From Actinoplanes octamycinicus (GTDB lineage Bacteria; Actinomycetota; Actinomycetes; Mycobacteriales; Micromonosporaceae), in the NCBI RefSeq assembly GCF_014205225.1, contig NZ_JACHNB010000001.1, positions 434,001-498,000 on the forward strand: a DNA stretch of 64,000 nucleotides, read 5' to 3'. Each line of letters starts with the position of its first letter. Within the stretch, counting starts at the first letter, position 1. Below the pieces are notes generated by a model. The model was not told where the DNA came from, made no database searches, and worked only from the letters and a program-made list of their open reading frames with translations. The position numbers and the translations under genes were made by a program. Positions 34,034-43,824 of the stretch are shown here, piece by piece.

Positions 34034-35059
34034 TCAGCCCCTTTTCCGCGCGACCAGGACGTCGCGCTCGATGCCCTGGTCGACGCGGTGCGCCAGATCA
34101 CCGTGCTCGACCAGCTCCAGGCCGGCCGCCAGCAGGATGTCCTCGGCCAGCTCGCGCCGGGCCACCTTGGTGTTCCAGGACAGGCCGACCGCCCCGCCCG
34201 GGCGCAGCAGCGGCAGCCACTCCGGCACCGCCCGCTCCAGCAGGTCCAGCGGCCGCCGGGAGATGCCGCCCGCGTCGTCGTAGGACCCGTGGGCCACGCC
34301 GTACGGCAGGTCGGCGACCAGCACGTCGGCCACGTTGCCACGGATCAGGCCGTCCAGCGCGGTGGTGTCGGCGTGCAGCACGGTCACCTTCTGCACCGCG
34401 CCGGCCTTGTGGTCGTCCTTGCTGGCCGCCAGGGTCACCTCCAGGCGGCGGGCGGCCCGGCGGCCCTGCCGGCGCATCGGCACCAGCTCGGCGGTGTGCT
34501 TGAGCCGCTTGCGCTTCAGCCAGGTCTGCAGGAAGAGCTTGTACGCCTCCACGTCCTTCCCGTCGATCTCCACGCCCAGCGCGTCGTAGCCGTACATCAG
34601 CGCCTGGTTGAGGGTCGTCCCGCGGCCGCAGAGCGGGTCGAGCACGGTGAGGTGGCCGTCCAGCATCCGCTCCGCGGAGGCCGACGCCAGCACGGTGAGG
34701 TTCAGCACCAGCTTGGTGAACTGCTCGTTGGTCTTGCCGGCGTACTTCGGGATGGTGATCAGGTCGCTGTCGTAGCGGGCCAGCGGGCTCAGCCCGACCG
34801 GCCGCAGCAGATCGCCGTCGACCAGCTCGAACAGGGCGTAGGCGGCGGACAGGTTCGAGACGTAGGCGATGTCCCGCGGGCTCAGCTCGGCGGTGAACGT
34901 CAGATAGTCCACCCCGCCGATCTCCGCCGTCCCGATCTCCGCCGGCGGCGCGGAGAGCACCGGGGCGAACGCGGCCAGCTCCGCCTGGGACATCCGGGAC
35001 GCCTGGTCGGCGTAGACGCGGTTGGCGGACGGGGCGAGCAGCATGGCGTAGCGGGACAT
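34034..35059 (-). CDS. TRM11/THUMP-type SAM-dependent methyltransferase
   Basis: A 341-residue protein with an N-terminal region of unknown fold and a Rossmann methyltransferase domain. The SAM-binding motif I is LTVLDPLCGRGTTLNQALMY (residues about 135-155), and motif IV is VLVADLPYGVAHG, a DLPY variant of the N/D-P-P-Y active site used for amino-group methylation. Similar proteins are annotated as TRM11-family or putative RNA methylases; the target (probably a guanine N2 in tRNA or rRNA) cannot be read. It lies between infB, after a strong terminator, and the DUF503 gene, and so splits the usual infB-rbfA order. ATG at 35059. Confidence 0.78.
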   Translation of the reverse strand: MSRYAMLLAPSANRVYADQASRMSQAELAAFAPVLSAPPAEIGTAEIGGVDYLTFTAELSPRDIAYVSNLSAAYALFELVDGDLLRPVGLSPLARYDSDLITIPKYAGKTNEQFTKLVLNLTVLASASAERMLDGHLTVLDPLCGRGTTLNQALMYGYDALGVEIDGKDVEAYKLFLQTWLKRKRLKHTAELVPMRRQGRRAARRLEVTLAASKDDHKAGAVQKVTVLHADTTALDGLIRGNVADVLVADLPYGVAHGSYDDAGGISRRPLDLLERAVPEWLPLLRPGGAVGLSWNTKVARRELAEDILLAAGLELVEHGDLAHRVDQGIERDVLVARKRG

Positions 35060-35087
35060 GCCCCCATCCTCCCAGCGGAGAAAAGGG

Positions 35088-35118
35088 GCGGCCCCGGCGG
35101 GTAACCCGCCGGGGCCGC
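35088..35118 (-). terminator. infB terminator
   Basis: A perfect 14-bp stem (35088-35101 with 35105-35118, arms beginning GCGGCCCC and ending GGGGCCGC) with a three-base loop. On the minus strand it is followed by CCCTTTTCTCC. It lies 18 bp past the infB stop and ends the nusA-infB transcript before the methyltransferase gene. Confidence 0.85.
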
Positions 35119-35136
35119 TTGAACCTCAGCCGGGGA

Positions 35137-38100
35137 TCACGCCCGCGGCTTCTCGCGCATCTCGAAGGTCTCGATCACGTCGCCGATCTGCGGCGTGCCG
35201 AACCCACCGAAGGTCAGACCACACTCGAAGCCCTCGCGGACCTCGGTCGCGTCGTCCTTGAACCGCTTGAGCGAGCTGATCGTCACGTTCTCGGCCACCA
35301 CGGTGCCCTCGCGGATGATCCGCGCCTTGGCGTTGCGGCGGATGAGACCGGTGCGGACCATACAACCGGCGATCAGACCGATCTTGGACGAGCGGAAGAC
35401 CTCGCGGATCTCCGCCGTGCCCAGCTCGACCTCTTCGTACTCCGGCTTGAGCAGGCCCTTGAGCGCCGCCTCGATCTCCTCGATGGCCTGGTAGATCACG
35501 CTGTAGTAGCGGATCTCCACGCCGGCGCGGTCGGCCATCTCCTTGACCTTGTTCGAGGCCCGGACGTTGAAGCCGATGATCGTCGCGGTCTGCTCCGACG
35601 AGGCCGACGCCAGGTTGACGTCGCTCTCGGTGATCGCACCGACACCGCGGTGGATGACCTTGAGCTGGATCTCGTCCGGAATCTCGATCTTGAACAGCGC
35701 GTCCTCGAGGGCCTCGACCGAACCCGAGCTGTCGCCCTTGATGACCAGCGTGAGCGAGGTCTTCTCGCCCTCCTTGAGCTGGGCCATGAGCGTCTCGAGA
35801 GTGGCCTTGGCGCCCGAGTTGGCGAAGGCGGCCGCACGACGGCGCGCCTGACGCTGCTCGGCGATCTGGCGGACCGTGCGGTCGTCCTCGGCGGCCAGGA
35901 ACGTGTCGCCGGCGCTGGGCACCGACGTCAGACCCAGGACCAGCACCGGACGGGCCGGACCGGCCTCGGCGACCTGCTTGCCGTTCTCGTCGAGCATGGC
36001 GCGGACGCGGCCGTGCGCGCCACCCGCCACGATCGAGTCGCCGGCCCGCAGCGTGCCCTTCTGCACCAGGACGGTCGCGACCGCACCGCGGCCCTTGTCG
36101 AGGTGGGCCTCGACCGCGACACCCTGGGCCGGCCCGTCGATCGGAGCAGTCAGCTCCAGCGACGCGTCGGCGGTCAGCAGGATCGCCTCGAGCAGGTCAT
36201 CGATGCCGATGCCGGGCTTGGCGGCCACGTTCACGAACATCGTGTCGCCGCCGTACTCCTCGGCGAGCAGGCCGTAGTCGGTGAGCTGCTGCCGGACCTT
36301 GTCCGGGTTGGCGTCCGGCTTGTCGACCTTGTTCACCGCGACCACGATCGGCACCTCGGCGGCCTTGGCGTGGTTGAGCGCCTCGACCGTCTGCGGCATC
36401 ACGCCGTCGTCCGCCGCCACCACGAGGATGACGATGTCGGTGACCTGCGCGCCACGGGCACGCATGGCGGTGAACGCCTCGTGACCCGGGGTGTCGATGA
36501 AGGTGATCGCCCGCTCTTCCCCCTGGTGGGGGACGACGACCTGGTAGGCGCCGATGTGCTGGGTGATGCCACCCGCCTCGCCGGCGACCACGTTGGTCTT
36601 GCGGATCGCGTCGAGCAGCTTCGTCTTACCGTGGTCGACGTGACCCATCACCGTCACCACCGGGGGACGGGTGACCAGCCGGTCCTCCGCCACCTCGGCG
36701 TCGAGGTTGATGTTGAACTGCGCGAGCAGCTCACGGTCCTCGTCCTCGGGGCTGACGATCTTGACGTCGAAGCCGAGGTGCTCACCGAGCAGCAGCAGCG
36801 TGTCGTCGGAGACCGACTGCGTCGCCGTGACCATCTCGCCCAGGTTGAACATCTCCTGGACGAGCGAGCCCGGGTTCGCGTTGATCTTGTCGGCGAAGTC
36901 GGACAGCGAGGCACCACGCGACAGCCGGATCTCCTGACCCTGACCGCGCGGAGCGCCCGAGCTCATCTGCGGAGCCGACAGGTTGTCGAACTCTTGACGC
37001 CGCTGCTTCTTCGACTTCCGGCCACGGGTCGGCCGGCCGCCGGGACGCCCGAAGGCACCCGCCGCGCCACCGCCACGGCCACGGCCACCGGCGCCACCGG
37101 GACGACCCGGAGCACCCGCGCCGACCGGACCGCCGCCACCGCCGCCGGGGCCACCGCCACCGGGACGGAAGCCGCCACCGCCGCCACCGCCGGGACGGAA
37201 ACCGCCACCGCCGCCGCCCCCACCGGGACCGCCGCGGAAGCCGCCGCCACCGGGACGGAAACCGCCGCCACCGCCACCGGGGCCGCCACGGCCGCCACCG
37301 GGACCGCCGGGACGACCGGCACCGCCACCCGGGCCGCCACGGCCGCCGCCGGGACCGGCGGGACGCTGCGAGGGCATGGACGCGGGGCTGGGCCGCGGCG
37401 GCATCGAGGCAGGGCTCGGCCGCGGCGGCATGCCGGGCTGGTTGGGACGCGGCATCGAGGCCGGCGACGGACGCGGACCGGCCGCGGCGTTACCGGAGAC
37501 ACCGAACGGGTTGTTGCCGGGACCACGCGCGGGCGGGCGCGGGGCGCCGCCGGCCGGACCCGGACGGGGACCACCCTGGCCACCCTGGTTGCCACCGGCA
37601 CGGCCGGCGGCCGGGGAACCCGGACGCGGCGGCATGCCGGCCGGACCCGGGCGCGGGCCACGCGGGCCGCCCTCGGACGGACCGGCAGGACCGCGACGCT
37701 CGGCGTCCCGGGTGCGGGCGGCCTGGGCGTCACGGGCCGCCTTGACCGCGGCCTCCTGCTCGGCCTTCAGCGCCTGGGCGCGCGCCTCGGCGGCCGCCAC
37801 CTCGATGTCGTGCGCGCTGGCCGGCTTGGCGACCGGGCCGGGCCGCGGGCCGGGACGACCGGGCACCGGCGCGGACGGCCGGGCGGTCGGGCCGGGCGAC
37901 GGGGCCGGCGAAGTCGGGGCAGCAGCCGGGCCGGGGCCGGGCGTGGGCCCGGGACGGCGCGGAGGCTGCGGACGGACCGCCGGCGGGCCGGGACGCGGCG
38001 CCGCGGACGGAGTGGGCGCGCCGCCGGACGGGGCGGAAGCGGGCGCGGCCGGAGCGGACGGAGCCGCCGGGACGCTGCCGCTCGCCTCGAGGGCGCCACG

Positions 38101-38241
38101 CAGCCGCCGGGCCACCGGGGCCTCGACGGTGCTGGATGCGGACTTAACGAACTCGCCCATGTCCTTCAATGTGGCGAGCACGGTCTTGCTGTCGACCCCG
38201 AGCTCTTTGGCGAGCTCGTGAACGCGGGCCTTGCCTGGCAC
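35137..38241 (-). CDS. infB: Translation initiation factor IF-2
   Basis: A 1034-residue GTPase that delivers fMet-tRNA to the 30S subunit. After the IF2-N module ([20 protein letters not shown]) comes a very long Pro/Gly/Arg-rich linker (about residues 55-410), with PRPSPASMP repeats and runs of GGGGGFRPG type. The G domain (near 533) has [22 protein letters not shown] and [10 protein letters not shown]; domains II-IV follow. GTG at 38241 ([10 protein letters not shown]) is chosen because GAGGAG lies five bases upstream, whereas the ATG at 38253 has none. The glycine-rich linker is typical of Micromonosporaceae IF-2 but is extreme in composition. It is the last gene of rimP-nusA-ylxR-infB and ends at a strong terminator. 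Confidence 0.96.
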   Translation of the reverse strand: MPGKARVHELAKELGVDSKTVLATLKDMGEFVKSASSTVEAPVARRLRGALEASGSVPAAPSAPAAPASAPSGGAPTPSAAPRPGPPAVRPQPPRRPGPTPGPGPAAAPTSPAPSPGPTARPSAPVPGRPGPRPGPVAKPASAHDIEVAAAEARAQALKAEQEAAVKAARDAQAARTRDAERRGPAGPSEGGPRGPRPGPAGMPPRPGSPAAGRAGGNQGGQGGPRPGPAGGAPRPPARGPGNNPFGVSGNAAAGPRPSPASMPRPNQPGMPPRPSPASMPPRPSPASMPSQRPAGPGGGRGGPGGGAGRPGGPGGGRGGPGGGGGGFRPGGGGFRGGPGGGGGGGGFRPGGGGGGGFRPGGGGPGGGGGGPVGAGAPGRPGGAGGRGRGGGAAGAFGRPGGRPTRGRKSKKQRRQEFDNLSAPQMSSGAPRGQGQEIRLSRGASLSDFADKINANPGSLVQEMFNLGEMVTATQSVSDDTLLLLGEHLGFDVKIVSPEDEDRELLAQFNINLDAEVAEDRLVTRPPVVTVMGHVDHGKTKLLDAIRKTNVVAGEAGGITQHIGAYQVVVPHQGEERAITFIDTPGHEAFTAMRARGAQVTDIVILVVAADDGVMPQTVEALNHAKAAEVPIVVAVNKVDKPDANPDKVRQQLTDYGLLAEEYGGDTMFVNVAAKPGIGIDDLLEAILLTADASLELTAPIDGPAQGVAVEAHLDKGRGAVATVLVQKGTLRAGDSIVAGGAHGRVRAMLDENGKQVAEAGPARPVLVLGLTSVPSAGDTFLAAEDDRTVRQIAEQRQARRRAAAFANSGAKATLETLMAQLKEGEKTSLTLVIKGDSSGSVEALEDALFKIEIPDEIQLKVIHRGVGAITESDVNLASASSEQTATIIGFNVRASNKVKEMADRAGVEIRYYSVIYQAIEEIEAALKGLLKPEYEEVELGTAEIREVFRSSKIGLIAGCMVRTGLIRRNAKARIIREGTVVAENVTISSLKRFKDDATEVREGFECGLTFGGFGTPQIGDVIETFEMREKPRA

Positions 38242-38348
38242 TGCACTCCTCATCTCGAGGTCGTGCGAGCAGTACCCGCAGCGACCTCACTCGTGCACTA
38301 GAAGCCTGGTCATTTCAGGGACTTCATCGAGTGCTCATCTGGGTCGTC

Positions 38349-38735
38349 CTACCTTGCTGGGTCGTGACGGGGCGGCAACGCCTCGTCATCGGTGGTTCCG
38401 CACGGCACGGAGACCGTGCGGATGTGCTCGGCAAGCAGTCCGGCGTCAGCAACACCGGTGAGACGCAACGCACGCCCGAAGGCGCGACGTCGCTCCGCCT
38501 GCTCGAAGCAGGCCGGATCGGGATGCAGATGTGCTCCCCGGCCCGGCAGTCGGCGGCTTGGATCGGGCAGAAGCCGGAGGTCATCCCCGGATCCAGCCGC
38601 GACGAACCGCAGCAATGAAGCGGCCGGCGCGCGGTTGCGGCAGCCGACGCAGGTTCGCGTCGGGCCGACCAAGGGCAAGTCTACCCCTCGATCGCGGCGA
38701 CCGCGTATCCGGTCAGTTCCCCGCCTCGGCCGCAT
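38349..38735 (-). CDS. YlxR-family (DUF448) RNA-binding protein
   Basis: The protein contains the YlxR core: [20 protein letters not shown] and the RNA-binding [20 protein letters not shown]. YlxR lies between nusA and infB in most bacteria. The Bacillus and Clostridium homologues bind RNA or nucleoid components and influence RNase P, so a role linked to transcription or translation is likely. The start is uncertain: ATG at 38735 overlaps the nusA 3' end by 23 bp and gives 128 residues, longer than the usual 90-100, so a start nearer TTG at about 38693 is possible. It is followed by infB after about 107 bp. Confidence 0.82.
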   Translation of the reverse strand: MRPRRGTDRIRGRRDRGVDLPLVGPTRTCVGCRNRAPAASLLRFVAAGSGDDLRLLPDPSRRLPGRGAHLHPDPACFEQAERRRAFGRALRLTGVADAGLLAEHIRTVSVPCGTTDDEALPPRHDPAR

Positions 38736-39729
38736 CACGGTCCGCGACTGGAGCGGGTTCGTTGTCCGGGCGGATGTCGATGCGCCAGCCGGTGAGCCGG
38801 GCCGCGAGCCGCGCGTTCTGTCCCTCCCGGCCGATGGCCAGGGACAGCTGGAAATCGGGCACAGTCACCCTGGCCGTCCGGGTGGCCGCGTCGACGACCT
38901 CCACACGCAGGGCTTTCGCCGGGGACAGGGCGTTGCCGACGAACTGGGCCGGGTCGTCCGACCAGTCGATGATGTCGATCTTCTCACCGTGCAGCTCGCT
39001 CATCACCGCGCGGACCCGCTGGCCCATCGGGCCGATGCAGGCGCCCTTGGCGTTCACGCCCTGGACCGTGGAGCGGACCGCGATCTTCGTACGGTGACCT
39101 GCCTCACGCGCGATCGCGGCGATCTCGACGGTGCCGTCGGCGATCTCCGGGACCTCCAGCGCGAACAGCTTCTTGACCAGCGCCGGGTGCGACCGGGACA
39201 GGGTGATCTGCGGGCCGCGGAACCCCTTGGCCACGTGCACCACGATGCAGCGGATCCGGGAGCCGTGCTCGTAGGACTCGCCGGGGACCTGCTCGGACTG
39301 CGGCAGCACCGCCTCCAGCTTGCCCAGGTCGACGATCACGATGCCTTTCTCGGCCCGCGCGGCGTCGGCCTGCACCACGCCGGTGACCAGGTCGCCGTCG
39401 CGACCCGCGTACTCACCGAAGTGCTGCTCGTCGGTGGCCTCCCGGAGCCGCTGCAGGATCACCTGCTTGGCGGTCATCGCGGCGATCCGGCCGAAGTCGT
39501 GCGGGGTGTCGTCCCACTCCCGGACCACCGTGCCGTCCGCGTCCAGCTCCTGCGCCAGCACCGAGGCCACGCCGGACTTGCGGTCGATCTCCACCCGGGC
39601 GTGGCTCTCCGCGCCGTCGGTGTGCCGGTACGCCGTCAGCAGCGCGGTCTCGATGGCCGCGAGAATCGTCTCGAACGGGATCTCCCGCTCGCGCTCCAGG
39701 GCGCGCAGCGCCGCGAGGTCGATGTTCAT
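38713..39729 (-). CDS. nusA: Transcription termination/antitermination factor NusA
   Basis: The 338-residue protein has the NusA N-terminal RNA-polymerase-binding domain ([20 protein letters not shown]), an S1 domain ([20 protein letters not shown]) and two KH domains ([20 protein letters not shown] followed by [34 protein letters not shown]). As in other actinobacteria, the C-terminal acidic repeats of E. coli NusA are missing, so the length is normal. NusA modulates pausing, intrinsic termination and rRNA antitermination. ATG at 39729 is preceded by GGGGAGGGCGAGGA. The start overlaps the rimP stop (ATGA), and the stop region overlaps ylxR. Confidence 0.96.
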   Translation of the reverse strand: MNIDLAALRALEREREIPFETILAAIETALLTAYRHTDGAESHARVEIDRKSGVASVLAQELDADGTVVREWDDTPHDFGRIAAMTAKQVILQRLREATDEQHFGEYAGRDGDLVTGVVQADAARAEKGIVIVDLGKLEAVLPQSEQVPGESYEHGSRIRCIVVHVAKGFRGPQITLSRSHPALVKKLFALEVPEIADGTVEIAAIAREAGHRTKIAVRSTVQGVNAKGACIGPMGQRVRAVMSELHGEKIDIIDWSDDPAQFVGNALSPAKALRVEVVDAATRTARVTVPDFQLSLAIGREGQNARLAARLTGWRIDIRPDNEPAPVADRDAAEAGN

Positions 39730-40349
39730 TCCTCGCCCTCCCCTTCGTCGTCGTCATCGGCTTCGTCGTCGTCGCCGAACTCGGCTTCGTCCATCCGCTT
39801 GAACTCGATCTGGACCTTGCCCGCGCCCAGGTCGGCCCACGCCACCTGGCGCTCGGCGCCGTCCACGTCGAGGGTCACGCCGGTCTCGTCGGTGCGCAGC
39901 ACCCGGCCGGTCAGCCCGTTCACCGCGACCAGGCGGCCGGTGTTGCGGCGCCAGTGCCGTGGCTCGGTCAGCGGCCGGTCCACCCCGGGCGAGCCGACCT
40001 CCAGCTGATACTCCCCGGCCAGCAGCTCGCCGCCCTGCTCATCGGCGCTGTCCAGAGCCTCGGAGATCTCCCGGGAGACGGTCGCCACATCGTCCAGGCT
40101 GATCCCGCCGTCGGTGTCGATCAGCACCCGGACCACGAACCGGCGACCGGCCCGGGACAGGGTGAGGTCCTCCAAGTCGAAACCGGCCTTGGCGACCACC
40201 GGCTCGACCACCTCGCGCAACCGGGCACGGGCCGCGGTCAGATCGATCCGCGGAGCGGCGGGAGCACTCCGGGCCTCCGGCTCCGGCCGGCTCCGCCGGC
40301 CATTCGGGCGACCACCGGGCCGGGCCCCGGCGCGACCACGCTGCGTCAT
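39726..40349 (-). CDS. rimP: Ribosome maturation factor RimP
   Basis: The 207-residue protein starts with a basic, presumably disordered extension (residues 1-35). The RimP core follows: [40 protein letters not shown] and [20 protein letters not shown]. It ends in an SH3-like domain and an acidic Asp/Glu tail. RimP is needed for 30S assembly, especially for S12 incorporation. It is the first gene of the rimP-nusA-ylxR-infB operon. A -10-like TATAGT lies about 36 bp upstream on the minus strand. The acidic tail at the C-terminus together with the basic N-terminus is usual for actinobacteria. Confidence 0.94.
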   Translation of the reverse strand: MTQRGRAGARPGGRPNGRRSRPEPEARSAPAAPRIDLTAARARLREVVEPVVAKAGFDLEDLTLSRAGRRFVVRVLIDTDGGISLDDVATVSREISEALDSADEQGGELLAGEYQLEVGSPGVDRPLTEPRHWRRNTGRLVAVNGLTGRVLRTDETGVTLDVDGAERQVAWADLGAGKVQIEFKRMDEAEFGDDDEADDDDEGEGEE

Positions 40350-40385
40350 CGGGCTCGACCTCTCGCTAGTTTTTTCGCTGCAACG

Positions 40386-40391
40386 ACTATA
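40386..40391 (-). promoter_or_regulatory. Candidate -10 box of the rimP-nusA-infB operon
   Basis: On the minus strand the bases read TATAGT within GCATATAGTCG, a near-consensus -10 hexamer in an otherwise very GC-rich region and about 36 bp before the rimP ATG. No strong -35 box is evident. Confidence 0.45.
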
Positions 40392-40545
40392 TGCCGCCGG
40401 GCAGTCCTCGGCCCCGCGGCTGACGCAGAGCGTAACGCGCCGACCCGCCGGGCGGAGCGGCGCCGCTCCAAAAGCACCTGATCCGCAGGTCAGCGGTCCC
40501 GGACATCATCCGGTAGAGGGGATGGTGTTGACTGGCGCGGTGCGG

Positions 40546-40998
40546 ATGAGCGATGCGGGACACACTCGCCGCCGGGTGCTGGGCGCCACCGGCGGGCTGG
40601 CCGGAGCGGTCACGCTGGGCGGTTGCGGGCTCTTCGGCGACGACGAGCCGGAGCCGGCCCCGGCGCCCGACCCGCTGCAGCCGGTGCTGGACGAGGCGCT
40701 GGCGCTGGCCGGGGCGTACCAGCGGCTGGCGGTCACCCAGCCGCGGCTCGCGCCGATCGCCGAGGCGCACCGGGCGCACGCCACCGAGCTGGCCAAGGTG
40801 ATCGGCGCCACGCTGCCGTCCGGCTCGGCGGCGCCGTCCGCGGCCGCCGTCCCCGGCACCGTGGCCGCCCTGCGCACCGCCGAGCTGGCCGCGCAGAAGA
40901 CCGCGGTGGCCGCGTGCCGGGCCGCCCCGGCCGAGCGGGCCGCGCTGGTCGGATCGATCGCCGCCGCTCGGGCCACCCATGCGGAAGCGCTGCGCTAG
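40546..40998 (+). CDS. Tat-type lipoprotein, function unknown
   Basis: A protein of about 150 residues. A twin-arginine stretch (HTRRRVLGATGGLAGAVTLG) is followed by the lipobox-type LGGC, predicting Tat export and lipid anchoring at the mature Cys. The mature part is Ala-rich and helical (LDEALALAGAYQRLAVTQPR, IAEAHRAHATELAKVIGATL) and resembles ferritin-like four-helix proteins without visible iron ligands. The start is uncertain: ATG 40546 gives the best Tat signal, while GAGGGG at 40516-40521 would suit upstream GTG or TTG codons at 40525/40528. It is followed after 11 bp by the DUF4439 gene, with which it is probably functionally linked. Confidence 0.65.
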   Translation: MSDAGHTRRRVLGATGGLAGAVTLGGCGLFGDDEPEPAPAPDPLQPVLDEALALAGAYQRLAVTQPRLAPIAEAHRAHATELAKVIGATLPSGSAAPSAAAVPGTVAALRTAELAAQKTAVAACRAAPAERAALVGSIAAARATHAEALR

Positions 40999-41009
40999 GT
41001 TTCTCGATC

Positions 41010-41438
41010 GTGAACGAGGAACTGGCCGGGGCGCTCGCCGCCGAGGAGGCGGCCATCTGGGCCTACGGGCTGATCGGCGTGCACCTGCGGGCCGGCGCCG
41101 AGCGGGACCAGGCGCGGGCCGCCGAGGACGTGCACCGGCTGCGCCGGGACTACCTGGTCAGCCGGCTGGCCCAGCTGAAGGCGAGCACCGCGCCCACCCC
41201 GGCCGGCTACCAGCTGCCGTTCCCGGTCGGCGACCGCGCCTCGGCGCTGAACCTGGCCGTCCGGATCGAGGACGGGGTGGCCCAGGCCTGGCGGGTGGTG
41301 CTGCCGGTCACCGAGGGCACCGAGCGGGTCGACGCGCTGTCCGCTTTGACCGACTCGGCGGTTCGTGCGACGAAGTGGCGGAAACTCGCCCAGGTCACGC
41401 CGGTCACCCTGATCTTTCCGGGCCGGCCGACCGGCTGA
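41010..41438 (+). CDS. Ferritin-like DUF4439 protein
   Basis: The 142-residue, all-helical protein matches DUF4439: ELAGALAAEEAAIWAYGLIG at the N-terminus and NLAVRIEDGVAQAWRVVLPV in the second half. The family belongs to the ferritin-like superfamily. Glu residues (LAAEEAA, RIEDG) could be metal ligands, but the usual E-x-x-H pairs are not obvious. The GTG start at 41010 follows the lipoprotein gene closely, so both are probably co-expressed. No function has been established for the family that I can state. Confidence 0.72.
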   Translation: MNEELAGALAAEEAAIWAYGLIGVHLRAGAERDQARAAEDVHRLRRDYLVSRLAQLKASTAPTPAGYQLPFPVGDRASALNLAVRIEDGVAQAWRVVLPVTEGTERVDALSALTDSAVRATKWRKLAQVTPVTLIFPGRPTG

Positions 41439-41453
41439 GCAGGACAGAATGAG

Positions 41454-42164
41454 GTGGTGATCGACGAGATCGACACCTCTTCGCACCGGGCCGCGCTGGC
41501 CGGCCGGCTCAGCGACGCGATCCAGCACCGGTGGCCGGCCGAGGTGCAGGCGATCGGCGTGTGCGGCTCGATCGCGCACGGCGAGGACACCGAGAGCAGC
41601 GACGTCAACCTGGTGGTGATCACCTTCCGGCCGCGGACCGGGCCGAAATCGACCCTGCGCAAGGTCGACGGCATCCCGGTCGACCTGCGGGTGCGGGCCG
41701 CCGAGGAGGCGCTGGCCGAGGCCCGGCTGCTCACCCCGCGCTGGCCGCTGCAGGCGGACCGGTTCATCACCACGTTCCCGCTGCACGATCCCAAGGGTTT
41801 CTTCGCCGAGCTGCGCGAGGCGCACCAGACGCTGCTCGCCGAGGCCCGGCCCGCCGAGTTCAGCCACCTGGCCCGGCACAACTGGGCGATCGCGAACGGC
41901 GCCCGGCAGCGGGCCGTCCGGCTCACCCAGTGGTACGACACCGACGCCGCGCTGGTCACCATCGCCCAGGCCCGGGTGCACGCCGCGCTGGTCGCCGGAT
42001 TCCTCACCCGGACCTGGTTCCGCAACCCGGCCGACGCGGTGAAGCGGACCGGGGTGGCCGCCGCCGACACCCAGGAACTCGGCGCGATCCTGAAGTACCA
42101 GGCGGACGAGCTGGCCGCCCGCGGCCGCCCGGTGGACGGCACGCTGGGCGCGCTCTTCGATTGA
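41454..42164 (+). CDS. Nucleotidyltransferase-fold protein (Pol-beta superfamily)
   Basis: The 236-residue protein has the nucleotidyltransferase signature GSIAHGEDTESSDVNLVVI (GS-x10-SD-x-N), followed by a DLRVRA strand where the third acidic residue would lie. The second metal-binding acidic residue is replaced by Asn (SDVN rather than SDxD), as in some minimal or kanamycin-nucleotidyltransferase-like members. The C-terminal half is helical (ARHNWAIANGARQRAVRLTQ) and resembles HEPN-like or aminoglycoside-nucleotidyltransferase C-terminal helices. Substrate and activity are unknown; a catalytically inactive regulator is possible. It follows the DUF4439 gene by 15 bp. Confidence 0.65.
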   Translation: MVIDEIDTSSHRAALAGRLSDAIQHRWPAEVQAIGVCGSIAHGEDTESSDVNLVVITFRPRTGPKSTLRKVDGIPVDLRVRAAEEALAEARLLTPRWPLQADRFITTFPLHDPKGFFAELREAHQTLLAEARPAEFSHLARHNWAIANGARQRAVRLTQWYDTDAALVTIAQARVHAALVAGFLTRTWFRNPADAVKRTGVAAADTQELGAILKYQADELAARGRPVDGTLGALFD

Positions 42165-42192
42165 GACCCCTTTACGGTACGACCGGAGCGGC

Positions 42193-42891
42193 TCAGGCGA
42201 CGTTGACGCCGATCAGTGCGCCCACCGCGTAGGTCAGCACCGCGGCCAGCAGCCCGAGCACCAGCTGCCGCAGCCCGCCGAGCCACCACGGCCGGGCGGT
42301 CAGCCGGGAGACGACCGCCCCGGCGGCGAACAGTCCCAGGCCGCCGACGGCCAGGGCGGCCCACAGGTCGTCGTACCCCAGAAGGAGCGTGAGCAGCGGG
42401 ATCACCGCGCCCACCGCGAAGCAGACGAACGAGGACCCGGCCGCCGTCCAGGGACTGGGCAGCTCGTCCGGCACCACGCCGAGCTCCTCCTGGGCGTGCA
42501 CCCGCAGCGCCTGCTCCGGGTGCCTCTTGAGCACCTCGGCGACCTGGCGGGCCAGATCGGGCGGCAGACCGCGGGCGGTCCACATCGCGACCAGTTCCTC
42601 GGCCTCGGCCTCCGGGTTGACCCGCAGCTCGTGCAGCTCCTTGTCCAGCTCGGCGGCGATCTGCTCGTTCTGCGTGCGGACGCTGGTCCACTCGCCGATG
42701 CCCATCGAGATCGCCCCGGCCACCAGCCCGGCCATCCCGGTCAGCACCAGCAGGTGGCGGTCGGTGCTGGCGCCGCCCACGCCGGCGATCAGCGCGATGT
42801 TGGTGACCAGGCCGTCCATCGCGCCGAAGGTGGCGGCGCGCAGCCAGCCGCCGGAGACGTCCGCGTGGTGGTGCTCGATCACCGCGGTCAC
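42193..42891 (-). CDS. VIT1/CCC1-family membrane transporter (iron/manganese type)
   Basis: A 232-residue protein with five membrane helices in the VIT pattern: [20 protein letters not shown] in helix 1, [20 protein letters not shown] at helix 2, and an acidic cytoplasmic loop ([20 protein letters not shown]) that in relatives binds metals. Three C-terminal helices then end in [14 protein letters not shown]. Plant and yeast members load Fe2+ or Mn2+ into vacuoles; bacterial ones are thought to export or sequester these ions. The GTG start overlaps the map stop (GTGA at 42888-42891), so map is the upstream cistron. Confidence 0.85.
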   Translation of the reverse strand: MTAVIEHHHADVSGGWLRAATFGAMDGLVTNIALIAGVGGASTDRHLLVLTGMAGLVAGAISMGIGEWTSVRTQNEQIAAELDKELHELRVNPEAEAEELVAMWTARGLPPDLARQVAEVLKRHPEQALRVHAQEELGVVPDELPSPWTAAGSSFVCFAVGAVIPLLTLLLGYDDLWAALAVGGLGLFAAGAVVSRLTARPWWLGGLRQLVLGLLAAVLTYAVGALIGVNVA

Positions 42892-43745
42892 GGCAGGGTC
42901 AGGATCTCGGCGCCGTCGTCGGTCACCACCAGGGTGTGCTCGAACTGGGCGGTCCACTTGCGGTCCTTGGTGACGACGGTCCAGCCGTCCTTCCAGATCT
43001 CGTACTCATGGGTGCCGAGGGTAATCATCGGCTCGATGGTGAAGGTCATCCCCGGCTCCATCACGGTGTCCAGCCGGGGGTTGTCGTAGTGCGGCACGTA
43101 GAGGCCGGAGTGGAAGGTCTCGCCGATGCCGTGCCCGGTGAAGTCACGGACCACGCCATAGCCGAAGCGGCGGGCGTAGGCCTCGATGACCCGCCCGATC
43201 GCGTTGATCGGCCGGCCCGGGGCGACCGCGCGGATGCCCCGCATCATCGCCTCGTGGGTCCGCTCGACCAGCAGCCGGGCCTCCTCGCTGACCTCGCCGA
43301 CGCAGAAGGTGGCGTCGGTGTCGCCGTGCACCCCGTCGAGGTAGGCGGTCACGTCGACGTTGATGATGTCGCCGTCCTCCAGCACCGTGGAGTCCGGGAT
43401 GCCGTGACAGATCACCTCGTTCAGCGAGGTGCAGCAGGATTTCGGAAAGCCCTTGTAGCCCAGGGTGGACGGGTAGGCGCCGTGGTCCAGGATGAACTCG
43501 TGCACCACCCGGTCGATCTCGTCGGTGGTCACGCCCGGCTTGCAGTGCTCGCCGGCCAGCTGGGTGGCCTGCGCGGCGATCCGCCCGGCGACCCGCATCC
43601 GCTCGATGGTCTCCGGGGTCTGCACGTGCGAGCCGCGCCACTCCTTCGGGCGTTTCTTCCCGACATACTCAGGGCGGACGATGGCGGCCGGGACCGATCG
43701 CCAGGGCGACTGCTTACCCGGCACGAGTGGGGCACGTACGGTCAT
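42888..43745 (-). CDS. map: Methionine aminopeptidase type I
   Basis: The 285-residue enzyme removes N-terminal methionine. The five metal ligands are recognisable in [20 protein letters not shown] (two Asp), [14 protein letters not shown] (His), [11 protein letters not shown] (Glu) and [11 protein letters not shown] (Glu). The substrate His is in [11 protein letters not shown]. An N-terminal extension of about 40 residues ([20 protein letters not shown]) is typical of the longer actinobacterial MapB with its SH3-binding-like segment. In mycobacteria mapB lies beside the glnA4 amine cluster, and the same neighbourhood is kept here with the large kinase fusion inserted. Confidence 0.95.
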   Translation of the reverse strand: MTVRAPLVPGKQSPWRSVPAAIVRPEYVGKKRPKEWRGSHVQTPETIERMRVAGRIAAQATQLAGEHCKPGVTTDEIDRVVHEFILDHGAYPSTLGYKGFPKSCCTSLNEVICHGIPDSTVLEDGDIINVDVTAYLDGVHGDTDATFCVGEVSEEARLLVERTHEAMMRGIRAVAPGRPINAIGRVIEAYARRFGYGVVRDFTGHGIGETFHSGLYVPHYDNPRLDTVMEPGMTFTIEPMITLGTHEYEIWKDGWTVVTKDRKWTAQFEHTLVVTDDGAEILTLP

Positions 43746-43824
43746 GACGACAGCCTATCCGCCGGGTGACGGCACGAACCGCCCCGTCCTTGCCGCCCCC
43801 GGGCCACTGTGAAATCGTGTTCTG

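Noticed and set aside
38241..38253. ATG 38253 as the start of infB
   Set aside because: No ribosome-binding site precedes it, whereas GAGGAG stands five bases before GTG 38241, which also gives the usual IF-2 N-terminus.
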